Positions 13,229 through 21,526 are shown, numbered from the stretch's first letter. The stretch is 32,985 nucleotides of DNA from Streptomyces sp. CBMA156 (GCF_014596515.1 NZ_MSJQ01000370.1:1-32985), one strand, 5' to 3'. A program made the numbers and translations. The notes: generated by a model from the sequence alone, not told the origin.

Positions 13229-15181
13229 ATGAGCGGTCACACCGAAGACGAGGGCGACGAGCGGCTGGCGGCCGAGGGCGAGGTCGCGCTCGCCCGGCTG
13301 GCGATCGACTCCGGCGATCTGACGCACGCCGCCGACCACCTCGGCGACGCGATAATCGCCGACCCCCAGCTGCCCGAACTGCTCGAGGCGCTGGCCGAGT
13401 TGTGCGCGGCCGCGGGCGGCCCGGCGGCGGCCCGCGAACTGTTCCCGCTGGACGGCCAGGTGTACCTCGGCACGGCGGTCTGCCGGGCCCACGTGGAGGC
13501 CGCGGCGGGGGACTGGGACGCCGCCGTCGGGCTGCTCGCCTCCGCCATCCAGTACGAGCCGGACCGCCCCTGGGCGCACGCCGCCTGGCTCGCCCGCGAG
13601 GACCTGCCCGGCCTGGTCGACCCGGACGCCGTCGCCCAGGCGGTGGCCCGGGCCACCGGTGCGCTGTCCGACCCGCTCCCGGCCGAACCGGCCGAAGCCG
13701 TACGGCCGTTCCACGACTTCGTGCAGGCCGTGCTGGCCCGCCACGGCGACCACGTGCTGCTGCTCGCGATGGCCTCCGGCCTGACCCGCCGGCTCGGCGA
13801 CACCGCCCGTGCCGTCGAACTCGCCCAGCGGGCCCACCGGTCGGCCCCCGGTTACCTGCCCGCCGTGATGCTCGGCAACGCCCTGCGCGCGGACGGCCGG
13901 CCGGAGCAGGCGCTCGCCGTCTGGGAGGCCGAGCTGGCGCGGGTCGCACCGGCGGGGGACGACCCCAGCAGCTACCTCGCCGTGGACGTCGCCGAGCTGT
14001 ACGGCACCCTCGGCCGCCCCGTCGAAGGCCTGGCCTGGCTGGACCGGGTGCTCGCCGCCGAACCCGGCCACCCCAAGGCGGGCCCGGCCAGGTACGGGCT
14101 GCTGCACGCCCTCGACGGCGACCCGGCCCACCTGCTCGGCCTGGCCGACCACCACCGCGCCCACCCCGAGCACGAGTACGCCCAGGAGCTGCTGGAGCGG
14201 CTGAGCAGCCGGGAGCCCTGGCTCGGCCTGGTCTCCGGCGCCACCGAGGCGACCGTCAACGTGCTGCACCAGGTGCTCGCCGCCTCCGACACCACCCGCG
14301 ACACCGAGGTCGAGTGCACGGCCTCAACCCTGGAGCCGCCCAGCTCGGTGCTGGCCGTCCGGCTCGCGCTGCCGCGTTCCACCGTCGGCTACCAGGCCGT
14401 CGGCGAGCCCGACCCCCGGCTGCCGCTGACCGGACCCACCACCCGGATCTGGGTCTGGGACGGCACCAGCCCGCGCCCGGCGGTCGCCCCGCCCGCGCCG
14501 CAGAGCGCCGAACTCGTCCGCTCCACCGCCGAGATCTTCTGGCCGACCGTCCCCGCCGCCTACGACCACGCCGTCCGGCTCGCCGGACTGCCGCTGGACG
14601 ACCTGCTCGGCGTCCTCGTCCACCCGCCGATGCCGCGCGAGGACGAACTCGGCCGGGCCCTGCTGGCCCACCAGCCCGAGCTGTGGGTGCGCGCCGTCCA
14701 GGTCTTCGCCTGCCTCGGCATCGCCCACCACCGCACCGACCAGCCCTGGGAGGGCTCCGAGCGCCGGCGGGTGCTGCGCGACCTGCTGCTCGGACCGGAG
14801 GACTGGGTGGTCGAGGCGGCCGGCTTCGCGCTGGTCGCGATCGGCTGGACGCAGCCGCAGACCCGAGCCGACGTCGCCGCCCTGCTCCAGCAGCGGCTGC
14901 ACCACGCCGCCAGGGCCCGGCGCACCCGGGTGGTGACGATCCTCCGCTCGCTGGCCGCGCTGGTGCTCGTCGCGCCCTGGACGTCCGACGAGGACCGCGA
15001 ACTCGCCCGGCACCTGACGGCCAGGGAGGACGCCGCCGACGCGGAGGCGGCGCAGCAGGAGGACCAGGAACCGGAGCGGGACCAGGAGCAGCCGGAGGCG
15101 GACGAGCCGGACGAGCCGGACGCCCCGAAGCCGGAGGAGCCCCGCCCCGGTCGGCTGCGGCGCCTCTTCGGCAGGCGCTGA
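13229..15181 (+). CDS. Large TPR-containing protein of unknown function (650 aa)
   Basis: The N-terminal half (about 15-330) is a series of helical hairpins with TPR-like spacing (EVALARLAIDSGDLTHAADHL, AAAGDWDAAVGLLASAI, GDTARAVELAQRAH, GRPEQALAVWEAEL). The middle (about 350-420) is beta-rich (SSVLAVRLALPRSTVGYQA, TTRIWVWDGTSPRP). A helical domain covers about 440-590. The C-terminus is an acidic, Pro-rich linker ending in a basic tail, RLRRLFGRR. There is no signal peptide. The ATG at 13229 has AGGGA two bases upstream and GGGGGAG further up. No specific activity can be assigned. Confidence 0.85.
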   Translation: MSGHTEDEGDERLAAEGEVALARLAIDSGDLTHAADHLGDAIIADPQLPELLEALAELCAAAGGPAAARELFPLDGQVYLGTAVCRAHVEAAAGDWDAAVGLLASAIQYEPDRPWAHAAWLAREDLPGLVDPDAVAQAVARATGALSDPLPAEPAEAVRPFHDFVQAVLARHGDHVLLLAMASGLTRRLGDTARAVELAQRAHRSAPGYLPAVMLGNALRADGRPEQALAVWEAELARVAPAGDDPSSYLAVDVAELYGTLGRPVEGLAWLDRVLAAEPGHPKAGPARYGLLHALDGDPAHLLGLADHHRAHPEHEYAQELLERLSSREPWLGLVSGATEATVNVLHQVLAASDTTRDTEVECTASTLEPPSSVLAVRLALPRSTVGYQAVGEPDPRLPLTGPTTRIWVWDGTSPRPAVAPPAPQSAELVRSTAEIFWPTVPAAYDHAVRLAGLPLDDLLGVLVHPPMPREDELGRALLAHQPELWVRAVQVFACLGIAHHRTDQPWEGSERRRVLRDLLLGPEDWVVEAAGFALVAIGWTQPQTRADVAALLQQRLHHAARARRTRVVTILRSLAALVLVAPWTSDEDRELARHLTAREDAADAEAAQQEDQEPERDQEQPEADEPDEPDAPKPEEPRPGRLRRLFGRR

Positions 15182-15212
15182 GGCACTGCGGCGCGGGATG
15201 CCGAGGCCGCTC

Positions 15213-15443
15213 CTACCCCACCCCGGGCAGCGGTTCCTGGTCGACGTCGAAGCGCGCGACCCGCTCCGCCGGGTCCCGGCACTCGGGACCCAGCCGCAGC
15301 ATCCGGGACTCCGGGTCGTGCAGCGGCCGGTGGCAGCGGCGGCAGGTCACCCGGGAGCGGATGGTCTGCGCGGTGTCCGTGCCGGGGAGCGGTTCGGGGC
15401 CGGTCGGGTCGGTCGAGCCGGTCGGGTTGGTCGGACTGGTCAT
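15213..15443 (-). CDS. DUF6011-like small zinc-finger protein (76 aa)
   Basis: The core RVTCRRCHRPLHDPESRMLRLG followed by PEC (C34, C37 and C55, with H38 and H42 nearby) matches the small CxxC…RPL…SR…GP.C domain called DUF6011, probably a zinc-binding knuckle. The N-terminus is a Thr/Pro-rich stretch with an NPTGSTDPTG repeat. The start at 15443 is supported by TACCGT 6 nt upstream with no ribosome-binding site. The role is unknown. Confidence 0.75.
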   Translation of the reverse strand: MTSPTNPTGSTDPTGPEPLPGTDTAQTIRSRVTCRRCHRPLHDPESRMLRLGPECRDPAERVARFDVDQEPLPGVG

Positions 15444-15449
15444 GGGGAG

Positions 15450-15455
15450 ACGGTA
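15450..15455 (-). promoter_or_regulatory. -10 box TACCGT for a leaderless transcript of the DUF6011-like gene
   Basis: TACCGT is followed by exactly six bases (CTCCCC) and the ATG at 15443. A TTGACG lies 11 bp further upstream, too close to be a normal -35. Confidence 0.45.
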
Positions 15456-15620
15456 GCCGCCGGAGCCGTCAAGGCCCCGCCGGTGCGTGGAACGACGGCC
15501 CCGTCGTGGCCACCGGCCGGCCAGGACCACGTCTCCGGCCCGGCCCGGGGCCTGGACGGGCCCGACGCCCTCGTCGCCCGGCGGCAGCGCGGCTCCTTCG
15601 TCACCCGGCCGCGGCCCGGC

Positions 15621-16031
15621 TCACCGTACGGCGGCGATGGCGGTGGCCCGCCCGTCGTACTCCTCCCGCGCCGCCTCGACCTCCGGCACCCGCCGCTCCG
15701 ACCAGTGGGCCAGCGCCGCCACCAGGTCCGCCGCCTCCCGCCCCAGCAGGGTGAGGCTGTAGTCGACCCGCGGCGGGATCACCGGGTGCGCCTCGCGGAG
15801 CACGAAGCCGTCCCGCTCCAGCGTCTGGAGGGTCTGGGCGAGCATCTTCTCGCTGACCCCGGTGACCTTGCGGCGCAGCTCGCTGAACCGGTAGCCGCGC
15901 TCGTTCAGCGCGCCCAGCACCAGCACGCCCCAGCGGCTGGTGACATGCTCCAGCACGCCCCGGGACGGACACATCCGGTCGAAGACGTCGGCGGGCGGCA
16001 GTCCGCCCTTGCCCAGCTCGCTTACCTTCAT
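15621..16031 (-). CDS. HxlR-family winged-helix regulator
   Basis: This 136-aa protein has the HxlR signature: CPSRGVLEHVTSRWGVLVLGAL, RFSELRRKVTGVSEKMLAQTLQTLERDGFVLRE, PPRVDYSLTLLGRE. C21 in MCPSR is the cysteine that HxlR/HypR-type regulators often use to sense electrophiles or oxidants. The start ATG 16031 lies 6 nt after TAGGGT. It is divergent from the QorB-like reductase at 16144, sharing a palindromic promoter centre, and it probably represses both genes until quinone or thiol stress. Confidence 0.93.
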   Translation of the reverse strand: MKVSELGKGGLPPADVFDRMCPSRGVLEHVTSRWGVLVLGALNERGYRFSELRRKVTGVSEKMLAQTLQTLERDGFVLREAHPVIPPRVDYSLTLLGREAADLVAALAHWSERRVPEVEAAREEYDGRATAIAAVR

Positions 16032-16037
16032 ATCAGT

Positions 16038-16087
16038 ACCCTACTTTGAAGTGCGTACTTTCGAAAGGTTAGTGCTGTCCCTAAAGT
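16038..16087. promoter_or_regulatory. Back-to-back promoters sharing a palindromic -35/operator
   Basis: CTTTCGAAAG (16058-16067) is a perfect palindrome. Read to the right it gives -35 TTTCGA (16059-16064), a 17-bp spacer and -10 TAAAGT (16082-16087) for the reductase gene. Read to the left it gives TTTCGA (16066-16061), a 17-bp spacer and TAGGGT (16043-16038) for hxlR. A TACTTT motif precedes both sides. HxlR bound here would block both promoters. Confidence 0.7.
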
Positions 16088-16143
16088 GAGTTGCGAGGCC
16101 AGAACCCCGTAGCAGTCACGTAGCAACCCCGAGGAGCTCCACC

Positions 16144-16992
16144 ATGTACGTCGTCACCGGTGCCACCGGCCAGCTCGGCCGTCTCGTCGTCGAGGGCCTG
16201 CTGGCCCGGGTCCCCGCGAGCGAGGTGGCCGTCGCCGTCCGCTCCGCCGAGAAGGCCGCCGACCTGGCCGCGCGCGGCGTGGCCGTCCGGGTGGTCGACT
16301 ACGACAAGCCGGAGACCCTGGCGGGCGCCTTCGCCGCGGGCGACCGGGTGCTGCTGATCTCGGGCAGCGAGGTCGGCCGCCGGATCCCGCAGCACCGGGC
16401 CGTGGTGGACGCCGCCAAGGCCGCCGGGGTCGCCCTGCTCGCCTACACCAGCGCGCCCGGCGCGGCCACCTTCCGGCTGGCCGACGAGCACAAGGCGACC
16501 GAGGAGCTGATCCTCGCCTCCGGCCTGCCGTACTCGTTCCTGCGCAACGGCTGGTACACCGAGAACTACCTGGGCGACGCGGCCGGCACGGTGGCGCGCG
16601 GCGTGGTGCTCGGCAGCGCCGGGGAGGGCCGGGTCGCCACCGCCCCGCGCCGGGACTACGCGGACGCGGCGGTCGCCGTCCTGACCGGCCTGGGCCACGA
16701 GGGCACGGTGTACGAGCTGAGCGGCGACGCCGCCTGGAGCCTGCCCGAGCTGGCCGCCGAGCTGGCGGAGGCCTCCGGCAAGCCGGTCGGGCACCGGAAC
16801 GTCACCCCGGCCGAGCACCTGGACGTGCTGGTCGGCGCGGGCCTGCCGCAGGGCTTCGCCGAGGTCCTGGTGGACGTGGACGCGGGCATCGTCCGCGGCG
16901 AGCTGGCCGGCACCCCGGGCGACCTGTCCCGGCTGATCGGCCGCCCGACCGTCCCGCTGGCCGAGTCCGTCCGCGAGGCCCTGAACGCCTGA
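16144..16992 (+). CDS. NAD(P)H-binding QorB-like quinone reductase (atypical SDR)
   Basis: This 282-aa protein is of the NmrA/QorB (YtfG) type. It has the N-terminal dinucleotide loop TGATGQLG (5-12), SEVGRRIPQHRAVVDAAKAAGV, the YTSAPGA segment, FLRNGWYTENYL and RDYADAAVAVLTGLGHEG. Members reduce quinones with NADPH, protecting against quinone and electrophile stress. ATG 16144 follows GAGGAG with a suitable spacer. HxlR next door is the likely regulator, as in similar pairs of qorB-type genes. The stop codon lies inside a 36-bp tandem duplication. Confidence 0.92.
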   Translation: MYVVTGATGQLGRLVVEGLLARVPASEVAVAVRSAEKAADLAARGVAVRVVDYDKPETLAGAFAAGDRVLLISGSEVGRRIPQHRAVVDAAKAAGVALLAYTSAPGAATFRLADEHKATEELILASGLPYSFLRNGWYTENYLGDAAGTVARGVVLGSAGEGRVATAPRRDYADAAVAVLTGLGHEGTVYELSGDAAWSLPELAAELAEASGKPVGHRNVTPAEHLDVLVGAGLPQGFAEVLVDVDAGIVRGELAGTPGDLSRLIGRPTVPLAESVREALNA

Positions 16993-17046
16993 GCCTGCCG
17001 CGGCTCCGCGGCGGCCCTGAACGCCTGAGCCTGCCGCGGCTCCGCG
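16977..17046. repeat. 36-bp-period tandem duplication over the reductase stop codon
   Basis: 34 bases at 16977-17010, starting GGCCCTGAACGCCTGAGCC, recur exactly at 17013-17046. The copy includes the last codons and stop. The segment between forms the hairpin GCCGCGG-CT-CCGCGGC (16997-17012), a possible weak terminator. This looks like a recent replication slip. Confidence 0.85.
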
Positions 17047-17079
17047 CCCCGGTGCCGCCGGAACGTCCGGCATGCAAAC

Positions 17080-17138
17080 ACTGTCATGACCAAAATCCGG
17101 AAACGGAGATGACAGTCGCCCCTCCCGCCCGCTACCGT
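17080..17138 (+). promoter_or_regulatory. Promoter with inverted repeat upstream of rarD
   Basis: ATGACA (17109-17114) and TACCGT (17133-17138) are 18 bp apart and make a good -35/-10 pair. ACTGTCAT (17080-17087) and ATGACAGT (17109-17116) form a perfect 8-bp inverted repeat whose right arm covers the -35. It is a likely operator, but the regulator is not in view. Confidence 0.6.
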
Positions 17139-17173
17139 CGCCTCGACACACGCGCGCGGGAGGGCACTCGGCC

Positions 17174-18142
17174 ATGGCGGAGACAGACCAGCAGGACAAC
17201 GGCCGGGGCCTCTGGTACGGCGCCGCCGCGTACGGCATCTGGGGCCTGTTCCCCCTGTTCTGGCCGCTGCTGGAGCCCAGCCCCGCCGACGACATCCTGG
17301 CCAACCGGATGGTCTGGTCGCTGGTCGCGGTGCTCCTGATGCTGATAGCCCAGCGGCACTGGGGCTGGATACGCCCGCTGCTGCGCCAGCCCCGCCGGCT
17401 CGCCATGCTGGCCGCGGCGGCCACCGTGATCTCGGTCAACTGGGCCGTCTACATCTGGGCCGTCAACGCCGGGCACGTGGTCGAGACCAGCCTCGGCTAC
17501 TTCATCAACCCCCTGGTCACCATCGCCTTCGGCGTCCTGGTGCTCAAGGAACGGCTGCGCCGGGTGCAGTGGACGGCGGTCGGCATCGGTGCCGCCGCCG
17601 TCGCGGTGCTCACCGTCGCGTACGGGCAGCTGCCCTGGATCGCCCTCACCCTGGCGCTCTCCTTCGCCACCTACGGCCTGCTGAAGAAGCAGGTCGGGCT
17701 GAGCGGGCTGGAGAGCCTGGCGGCCGAGAGCGCCTTCATGTTCCCGTTCGCCCTCGGCTACCTGGTCTACCTCCAGGCCAGCGGGCGCGGCACCTTCGGG
17801 CACACGGTGGCCGGCTCGTACGGCTGGGGGCACTCCGGGCTGCTGATGCTCAGCGGCGTGATCACCGCGATCCCGCTGCTGTTCTTCGGCGCGGCCGCCG
17901 TCCGGGTGCCGCTGACCGTGCTCGGGCTGCTCCAGTACCTGGCGCCGGTGTTCCAGTTCCTGATCGGCGTCGCGGTGTTCCACGAGTCCATGCCGCCCGC
18001 CCGCTGGGCCGGCTTCGGCCTGGTCTGGGTCGCGCTCGCGCTGCTCACCTGGGACGCGCTGCGCCAGGTCAGGGCCGACCGCGCGGCCCGGGCCGCGGCC
18101 GCGCCGAAGCCCGAACCCGCGCGGCCGGCCGTCACGCGCTGA
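17174..18142 (+). CDS. rarD: RarD-type EamA/DMT-family permease
   Basis: This 322-aa inner-membrane protein has about ten hydrophobic segments. RarD signatures include GAAAYGIWGLFPLFWPLL, ANRMVWSLVAVL, SVNWAVYIWAVNAGHVVETSLGYFINPLV and LPWIALTLALSFATYGLLKK. GLLQYLAPVFQFLIGVAVF is in the second EamA repeat. RarD proteins are drug/metabolite transporters of unproven substrate (linked to chloramphenicol sensitivity in some bacteria). ATG 17174 follows GGAGGG with a 9-nt spacer. Its last 11 bases overlap the 3' end of the convergent ABC permease gene. Confidence 0.94.
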   Translation: MAETDQQDNGRGLWYGAAAYGIWGLFPLFWPLLEPSPADDILANRMVWSLVAVLLMLIAQRHWGWIRPLLRQPRRLAMLAAAATVISVNWAVYIWAVNAGHVVETSLGYFINPLVTIAFGVLVLKERLRRVQWTAVGIGAAAVAVLTVAYGQLPWIALTLALSFATYGLLKKQVGLSGLESLAAESAFMFPFALGYLVYLQASGRGTFGHTVAGSYGWGHSGLLMLSGVITAIPLLFFGAAAVRVPLTVLGLLQYLAPVFQFLIGVAVFHESMPPARWAGFGLVWVALALLTWDALRQVRADRAARAAAAPKPEPARPAVTR

Positions 18143-19004
18143 TGTCCCGGCCGGCGAAGCGCGCCCAGGCCGCCGAGCCGAACACGGCGACGTAGGCGGC
18201 CTGGAGGCCGAGGTCCTTCAGCACGCCGTCCCAGTACATCGGCGCCCGCAGCAGGTCCGCGAAGCTCAGCCAGTAGTGGGAGAACAGGAACGGCCTCACC
18301 GCGTCCAGTTGTGGGAACACGTCCAGGATCTGGACGGTGACCACCAGGACGACGGTGGCGGCCATCGCCGCGATGCCGCTGCCGGTGAGCGTCGAGACGA
18401 ACAGCCCGATCGCCACCAGCCCGGCCAGCGAGGCCGCGACCACCAGCGCCACCAGCAGCGCGCGCAGCAGCGCGTCGCCGAGACCGATGGTGTCCCCGGA
18501 GAGCAGCGTCACCTCGCCGAGCGGGAAGAGCGCGGCGCCCGCGGCCAGCGCCGACACCGCGACCGCCGCTGTGGCGGCCAGGCAGAACACCAGCCCGGCG
18601 GTGAACTTGGCGGCCAGCAGCCTGGTCCGCCCGGCCGGGGCGACCAGCAGGTAGCGCAGCGTCCCGGTGGCGGCCTCGCCCGCCACCGAGTCCCCGGCGA
18701 CCACGCCGACCGTCATCGGCAGGAAGACCGGCAGGGTCACCGCCAGGGACGTGAAGACCAGGAAGAGCCCGTTCTGCGTGGTCTGCGCGATGAAGCTCGG
18801 ACCGCCGCCCTCGTGCGGGCTGTCCGTGTTGAGCTTGACCACCACCCCGATCAGGACCGGCAGCACCGCCAGGATGCCCAGCAGCACCATGGTGCGCATC
18901 CGCCGGAAGGTCAGGTGCAGCTCGTTCCTGAACAGCGCCAGGAACCCGGCCACCGTCTGCGGCCGCCGGCCGGTGCGGATCGGCAGCGCCTCAGCCCGCG
19001 ACAT
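18132..19004 (-). CDS. ABC transporter permease (ABC-2 type)
   Basis: This 290-aa protein has about six membrane segments and the ABC-2 architecture. A first TM after LTFRRMRTMVLLGILAV is followed by a large extracytoplasmic loop (LNTDSPHEGGGPSF). Next is VAGDSVAGEAATGTLRYLLVAPAGRTRLLAAK, the conserved ABC-2 motif that contacts the ATPase. Three further helices follow. Its start overlaps the ATPase gene by 14 bases, with GGGGAGGG upstream. It works with the ATPase at 18991-20121; the substrate is unknown. Confidence 0.92.
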   Translation of the reverse strand: MSRAEALPIRTGRRPQTVAGFLALFRNELHLTFRRMRTMVLLGILAVLPVLIGVVVKLNTDSPHEGGGPSFIAQTTQNGLFLVFTSLAVTLPVFLPMTVGVVAGDSVAGEAATGTLRYLLVAPAGRTRLLAAKFTAGLVFCLAATAAVAVSALAAGAALFPLGEVTLLSGDTIGLGDALLRALLVALVVAASLAGLVAIGLFVSTLTGSGIAAMAATVVLVVTVQILDVFPQLDAVRPFLFSHYWLSFADLLRAPMYWDGVLKDLGLQAAYVAVFGSAAWARFAGRDISA

Positions 19005-20121
19005 CGAAGCCCTCCCCGGTCAGCGCCACGAAGGCGTCCTCCAACGTGCCCCGCTCCAGCCCGAAGCCGTGCACCCGCACCCCGGCCCCGACCAGCGCCG
19101 CGCACAGCCTGGGCAGCGCCTCCTCGTCGAGCACACCGGGCTCGCCGTCCACCCGGTCCTCGCCGGGCACCAGGGCGGTGACCCGGTGGGCGGCCAGCAC
19201 CTCGGCGGCCCGCGCCACGTCCGGGGTGCGGACCACCAGCCGGCCCTGCGCCCTGGCGGCCAGCTCGGCGACGGTGCCCTGCACCACCAGCCGGCCCCGG
19301 GACATCACCGCGGCGTGGGTGCAGACGTGCTCGATCTCGTCCAGCAGGTGCGAGGAGAGGAACACCGTGGTGCCCTCCGCCGCGACCTCCCTGACCAGCG
19401 CCCGGATCTCCCGCATGCCCTGCGGGTCCAGCCCGTTGGTCGGCTCGTCCAGCACCAGCAGCTCGCGCGGCTGGAGCAGCGCGGAGGCCAGGCCCAGGCG
19501 CTGCTTCATGCCCAGCGAGTACGCGCGGGCCTTCTTGTCCGCCGCCGCGCCCAGGCCGACCCGCTCCAGCGCGGCGCCGACCCGCTGCCGGCGGGTGCGC
19601 GGGTCGGCGGTCGGGTCGGCCGCGTCGAAGCGCACCAGGTTGTCCCGCCCGGAGAGGAAGCCGTACAGCGCCGGGCCCTCGATCAGCGCGCCCACCCGGG
19701 GCAGCACGGTGGCGACGGACTGCGGCATCGACTCGCCGAGGACGGTGGCCACGCCCGAGGTGGGGGCGATCAGGCCCATCAGCATCCGGATGGTGGTGGT
19801 CTTGCCGGAGCCGTTGGGGCCCAGGAAGCCGAAGACGGAGCCGCGCGGCACGGCCAGGTCCAGGCCGTCCACGGCGAGCTGGCCGCCGCGGAAGCGCTTG
19901 GTCAGGCCGCGGGTCCGGATGACGTCGTCGGTGCGGGAGCCGGACGGGCCGGCGGTACCGGCAGCAGCGGCGGCACTGGCCGCACCGGCCGCACCGGTTG
20001 TCGCAGGGGAGGAGAGGGAGGAGGGGGAGGCGGATGGAACGGGAACGGGGGCCGGGCGCGGCTCGGCGCCCGTACCCCCGGCCGACTCCGTAACGTCCCC
20101 CGTTACGGGAGCCTTGGTCAT
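18991..20121 (-). CDS. ABC transporter ATP-binding protein
   Basis: This 376-aa protein has Walker A GPNGSGKTTT (101-110), signature YSLGMKQRLGLA (201-212), Walker B LLVLDEP (221-227, E226) and H-loop SSH (256-258). The domain starts at about residue 66. The first 65 residues are a low-complexity Ala/Pro/Ser stretch with no known role, so a start further downstream is possible. Codons 4-12 contain a perfect hairpin (20088-20108). It lies 3 nt after the LolA-like gene and overlaps the permease, so the three genes form one operon. Confidence 0.92.
   Translation of the reverse strand: MTKAPVTGDVTESAGGTGAEPRPAPVPVPSASPSSLSSPATTGAAGAASAAAAAGTAGPSGSRTDDVIRTRGLTKRFRGGQLAVDGLDLAVPRGSVFGFLGPNGSGKTTTIRMLMGLIAPTSGVATVLGESMPQSVATVLPRVGALIEGPALYGFLSGRDNLVRFDAADPTADPRTRRQRVGAALERVGLGAAADKKARAYSLGMKQRLGLASALLQPRELLVLDEPTNGLDPQGMREIRALVREVAAEGTTVFLSSHLLDEIEHVCTHAAVMSRGRLVVQGTVAELAARAQGRLVVRTPDVARAAEVLAAHRVTALVPGEDRVDGEPGVLDEEALPRLCAALVGAGVRVHGFGLERGTLEDAFVALTGEGFDVAG
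20088..20108 (-). repeat. Perfect hairpin in the first codons of the ABC ATPase gene
   Basis: CCGTAACG and CGTTACGG form an 8-bp stem with a 5-nt loop. It lies 13-33 bases inside the ATPase frame if ATG 20121 is used. It could be an operator, or a translational element if the true start is further downstream. Confidence 0.5.
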
Positions 20122-20124
20122 CCG

Positions 20125-21345
20125 TCAGTTCACCCCGGCGGCGTGCTGGAGGACCGGCAGGGTCACCGCGCCGGCGAAGATCCGGCCGTCGTCGGTGAGC
20201 AGGACGTTGAGCACCTTGGTGCTCACCAGCGTGCCGCCGTCGACCGGCTTGCCGAACGACTTCGCCATCGCCTGCGGGTTCAGCGACCGTGCCGCACCGT
20301 CCCCGCCGCCGTCGCCCCGCGGCGCGCCGCCGGCGGTGCCGGGCGGCTGGGTGGCGACGATCGCCGTCCAGCCCTCACCGATCACGTTCACGCCCTCGTG
20401 CCCCTGGGCGCCCCGGTGCTCCCCGGCTCCGTCCGGCGCGCCCTGGGGCGCCCCGTCCGTTTTCTCCTCCGTCACCTTGGCGCCCTTGGGGACGGTGAAG
20501 TCGAAGGTCTTGGCGTCCGGCCTGGCGAAGGACACCTTGGTGAAGCGGACGTTCAGCACGGTGCTGCCGTCCACCGACTTCACCGCCACCGCCAGCGGCA
20601 CCCCGTTGGCGGCGGCCACCGAGATCCTGACCTCGGCCAGGGTCGAACCGGACTGGGTGGGCTTCACGCTCAGCTGGTAGGCGTCCTGCCCGGCCACCTT
20701 GGCCGTCCCGGCGACGGTGACCGAAGTGGTGCCGGCGCTCCCGGCCAGGAACTGCCTGGCGGCCTCCTGCGGGCTGGTCGGCAGCTCGGACAGCGGCGCC
20801 CCCGCGGGCCGCTCGCCGGCGGCCAGGCCGGCCGTGTGCACCGCGGTGTTGGACGAGCTCTCCCAGGCCCAGGCCTGGTCGCCGTTGTGGACCAGGGTGT
20901 AGCCGGACATGTCCTCCAGCACGTCCACCCGCTGGCGCTCCGGACCGTCCACCGCGATCCGCACCGTCTGGTCCCCGCCGAGCAGACCGAGCAGCTTGGA
21001 CTTCGGGTCCGCGGAGGAGCCCTGGCCGCCGTGGCCGCCGGCCGCCCCGCCGAGGCCGCCGGCCGCGCCCAGCAGCTGGGTGGGCAGGCCGAGGTCGGTG
21101 CTGATCGAGACCGTCCCGGACAGTGCCTGGGTCTCGGAGCCGAGCGCCTTGGCGACCACCTGCTCCGCGGTCAGCGCCGGCAGGTCGGGCGGGCCGTCCG
21201 CGGCCAGCGCCGGCACCAGTCCCACTCCCGCGGCGATCGCCGCGGCCACCGCCACCGGCACCCCGGCGCGCACCAGGACGCGCCGCCGGGAGCGGTACGG
21301 CAGGCCGCCGTCCAGATCGTCCCCCGCCGCCTTCTCGTTGGTCAT
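20125..21345 (-). CDS. LolA-like / sigma-E-regulatory-type lipoprotein-carrier-fold protein
   Basis: This 406-aa protein has an N-terminal membrane anchor or signal (RRRVLVRAGVPVAVAAAIAAGVGLVPALA, about 20-48). A LolA/LppX-type beta domain follows, with LTAEQVVAKALGSETQALSGTVSIST, TVRIAVDGPERQRVDVLEDMSGYTLVHNGDQAWAWESSSNTAVH, KVAGQDAYQLSVKPTQSGS and KTFDFTVPKGAKV. A Gly/Ala-rich insert lies at about 93-113. It is extracytoplasmic. The operon with an ABC-2 transporter suggests handling of a lipid or lipoprotein at the membrane, but this is inferred. Start 21345 follows GAGGA. Confidence 0.85.
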   Translation of the reverse strand: MTNEKAAGDDLDGGLPYRSRRRVLVRAGVPVAVAAAIAAGVGLVPALAADGPPDLPALTAEQVVAKALGSETQALSGTVSISTDLGLPTQLLGAAGGLGGAAGGHGGQGSSADPKSKLLGLLGGDQTVRIAVDGPERQRVDVLEDMSGYTLVHNGDQAWAWESSSNTAVHTAGLAAGERPAGAPLSELPTSPQEAARQFLAGSAGTTSVTVAGTAKVAGQDAYQLSVKPTQSGSTLAEVRISVAAANGVPLAVAVKSVDGSTVLNVRFTKVSFARPDAKTFDFTVPKGAKVTEEKTDGAPQGAPDGAGEHRGAQGHEGVNVIGEGWTAIVATQPPGTAGGAPRGDGGGDGAARSLNPQAMAKSFGKPVDGGTLVSTKVLNVLLTDDGRIFAGAVTLPVLQHAAGVN

Positions 21346-21514
21346 GGCGTCCTCAACTCCTCTGGGTACCCGTCAGATTGGCCCTGCCCCTCCATTAGAG
21401 GTCGCCGCGCGGACGCCGTCATCGCCCTGTGGGGCCAGATCGGGGTGGCCTTCTTGGGTACGCCGACCCTGAGACGGCATCAGGGTTGCTCCGACCCGGG
21501 TACCACCCCTGGCG

Positions 21515-21520
21515 TATCGT
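21515..21520 (+). promoter_or_regulatory. -10 box TATCGT for a leaderless fbiC transcript
   Basis: TATCGT is followed by exactly six bases (CGCGCC) and the ATG at 21527. No ribosome-binding site is seen. The 181-bp gap is shared with the divergent LolA-like gene. Confidence 0.55.
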
Positions 21521-21526
21521 CGCGCC

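Noticed and set aside
12442..15456. A 1004-codon open frame on the plus strand across the chitinase and TPR genes
   Set aside because: It runs antisense to the GH19 gene and out of frame with the TPR protein. It is Arg/Pro/Gly-rich with no domains, as expected for a shadow frame in high-GC DNA.
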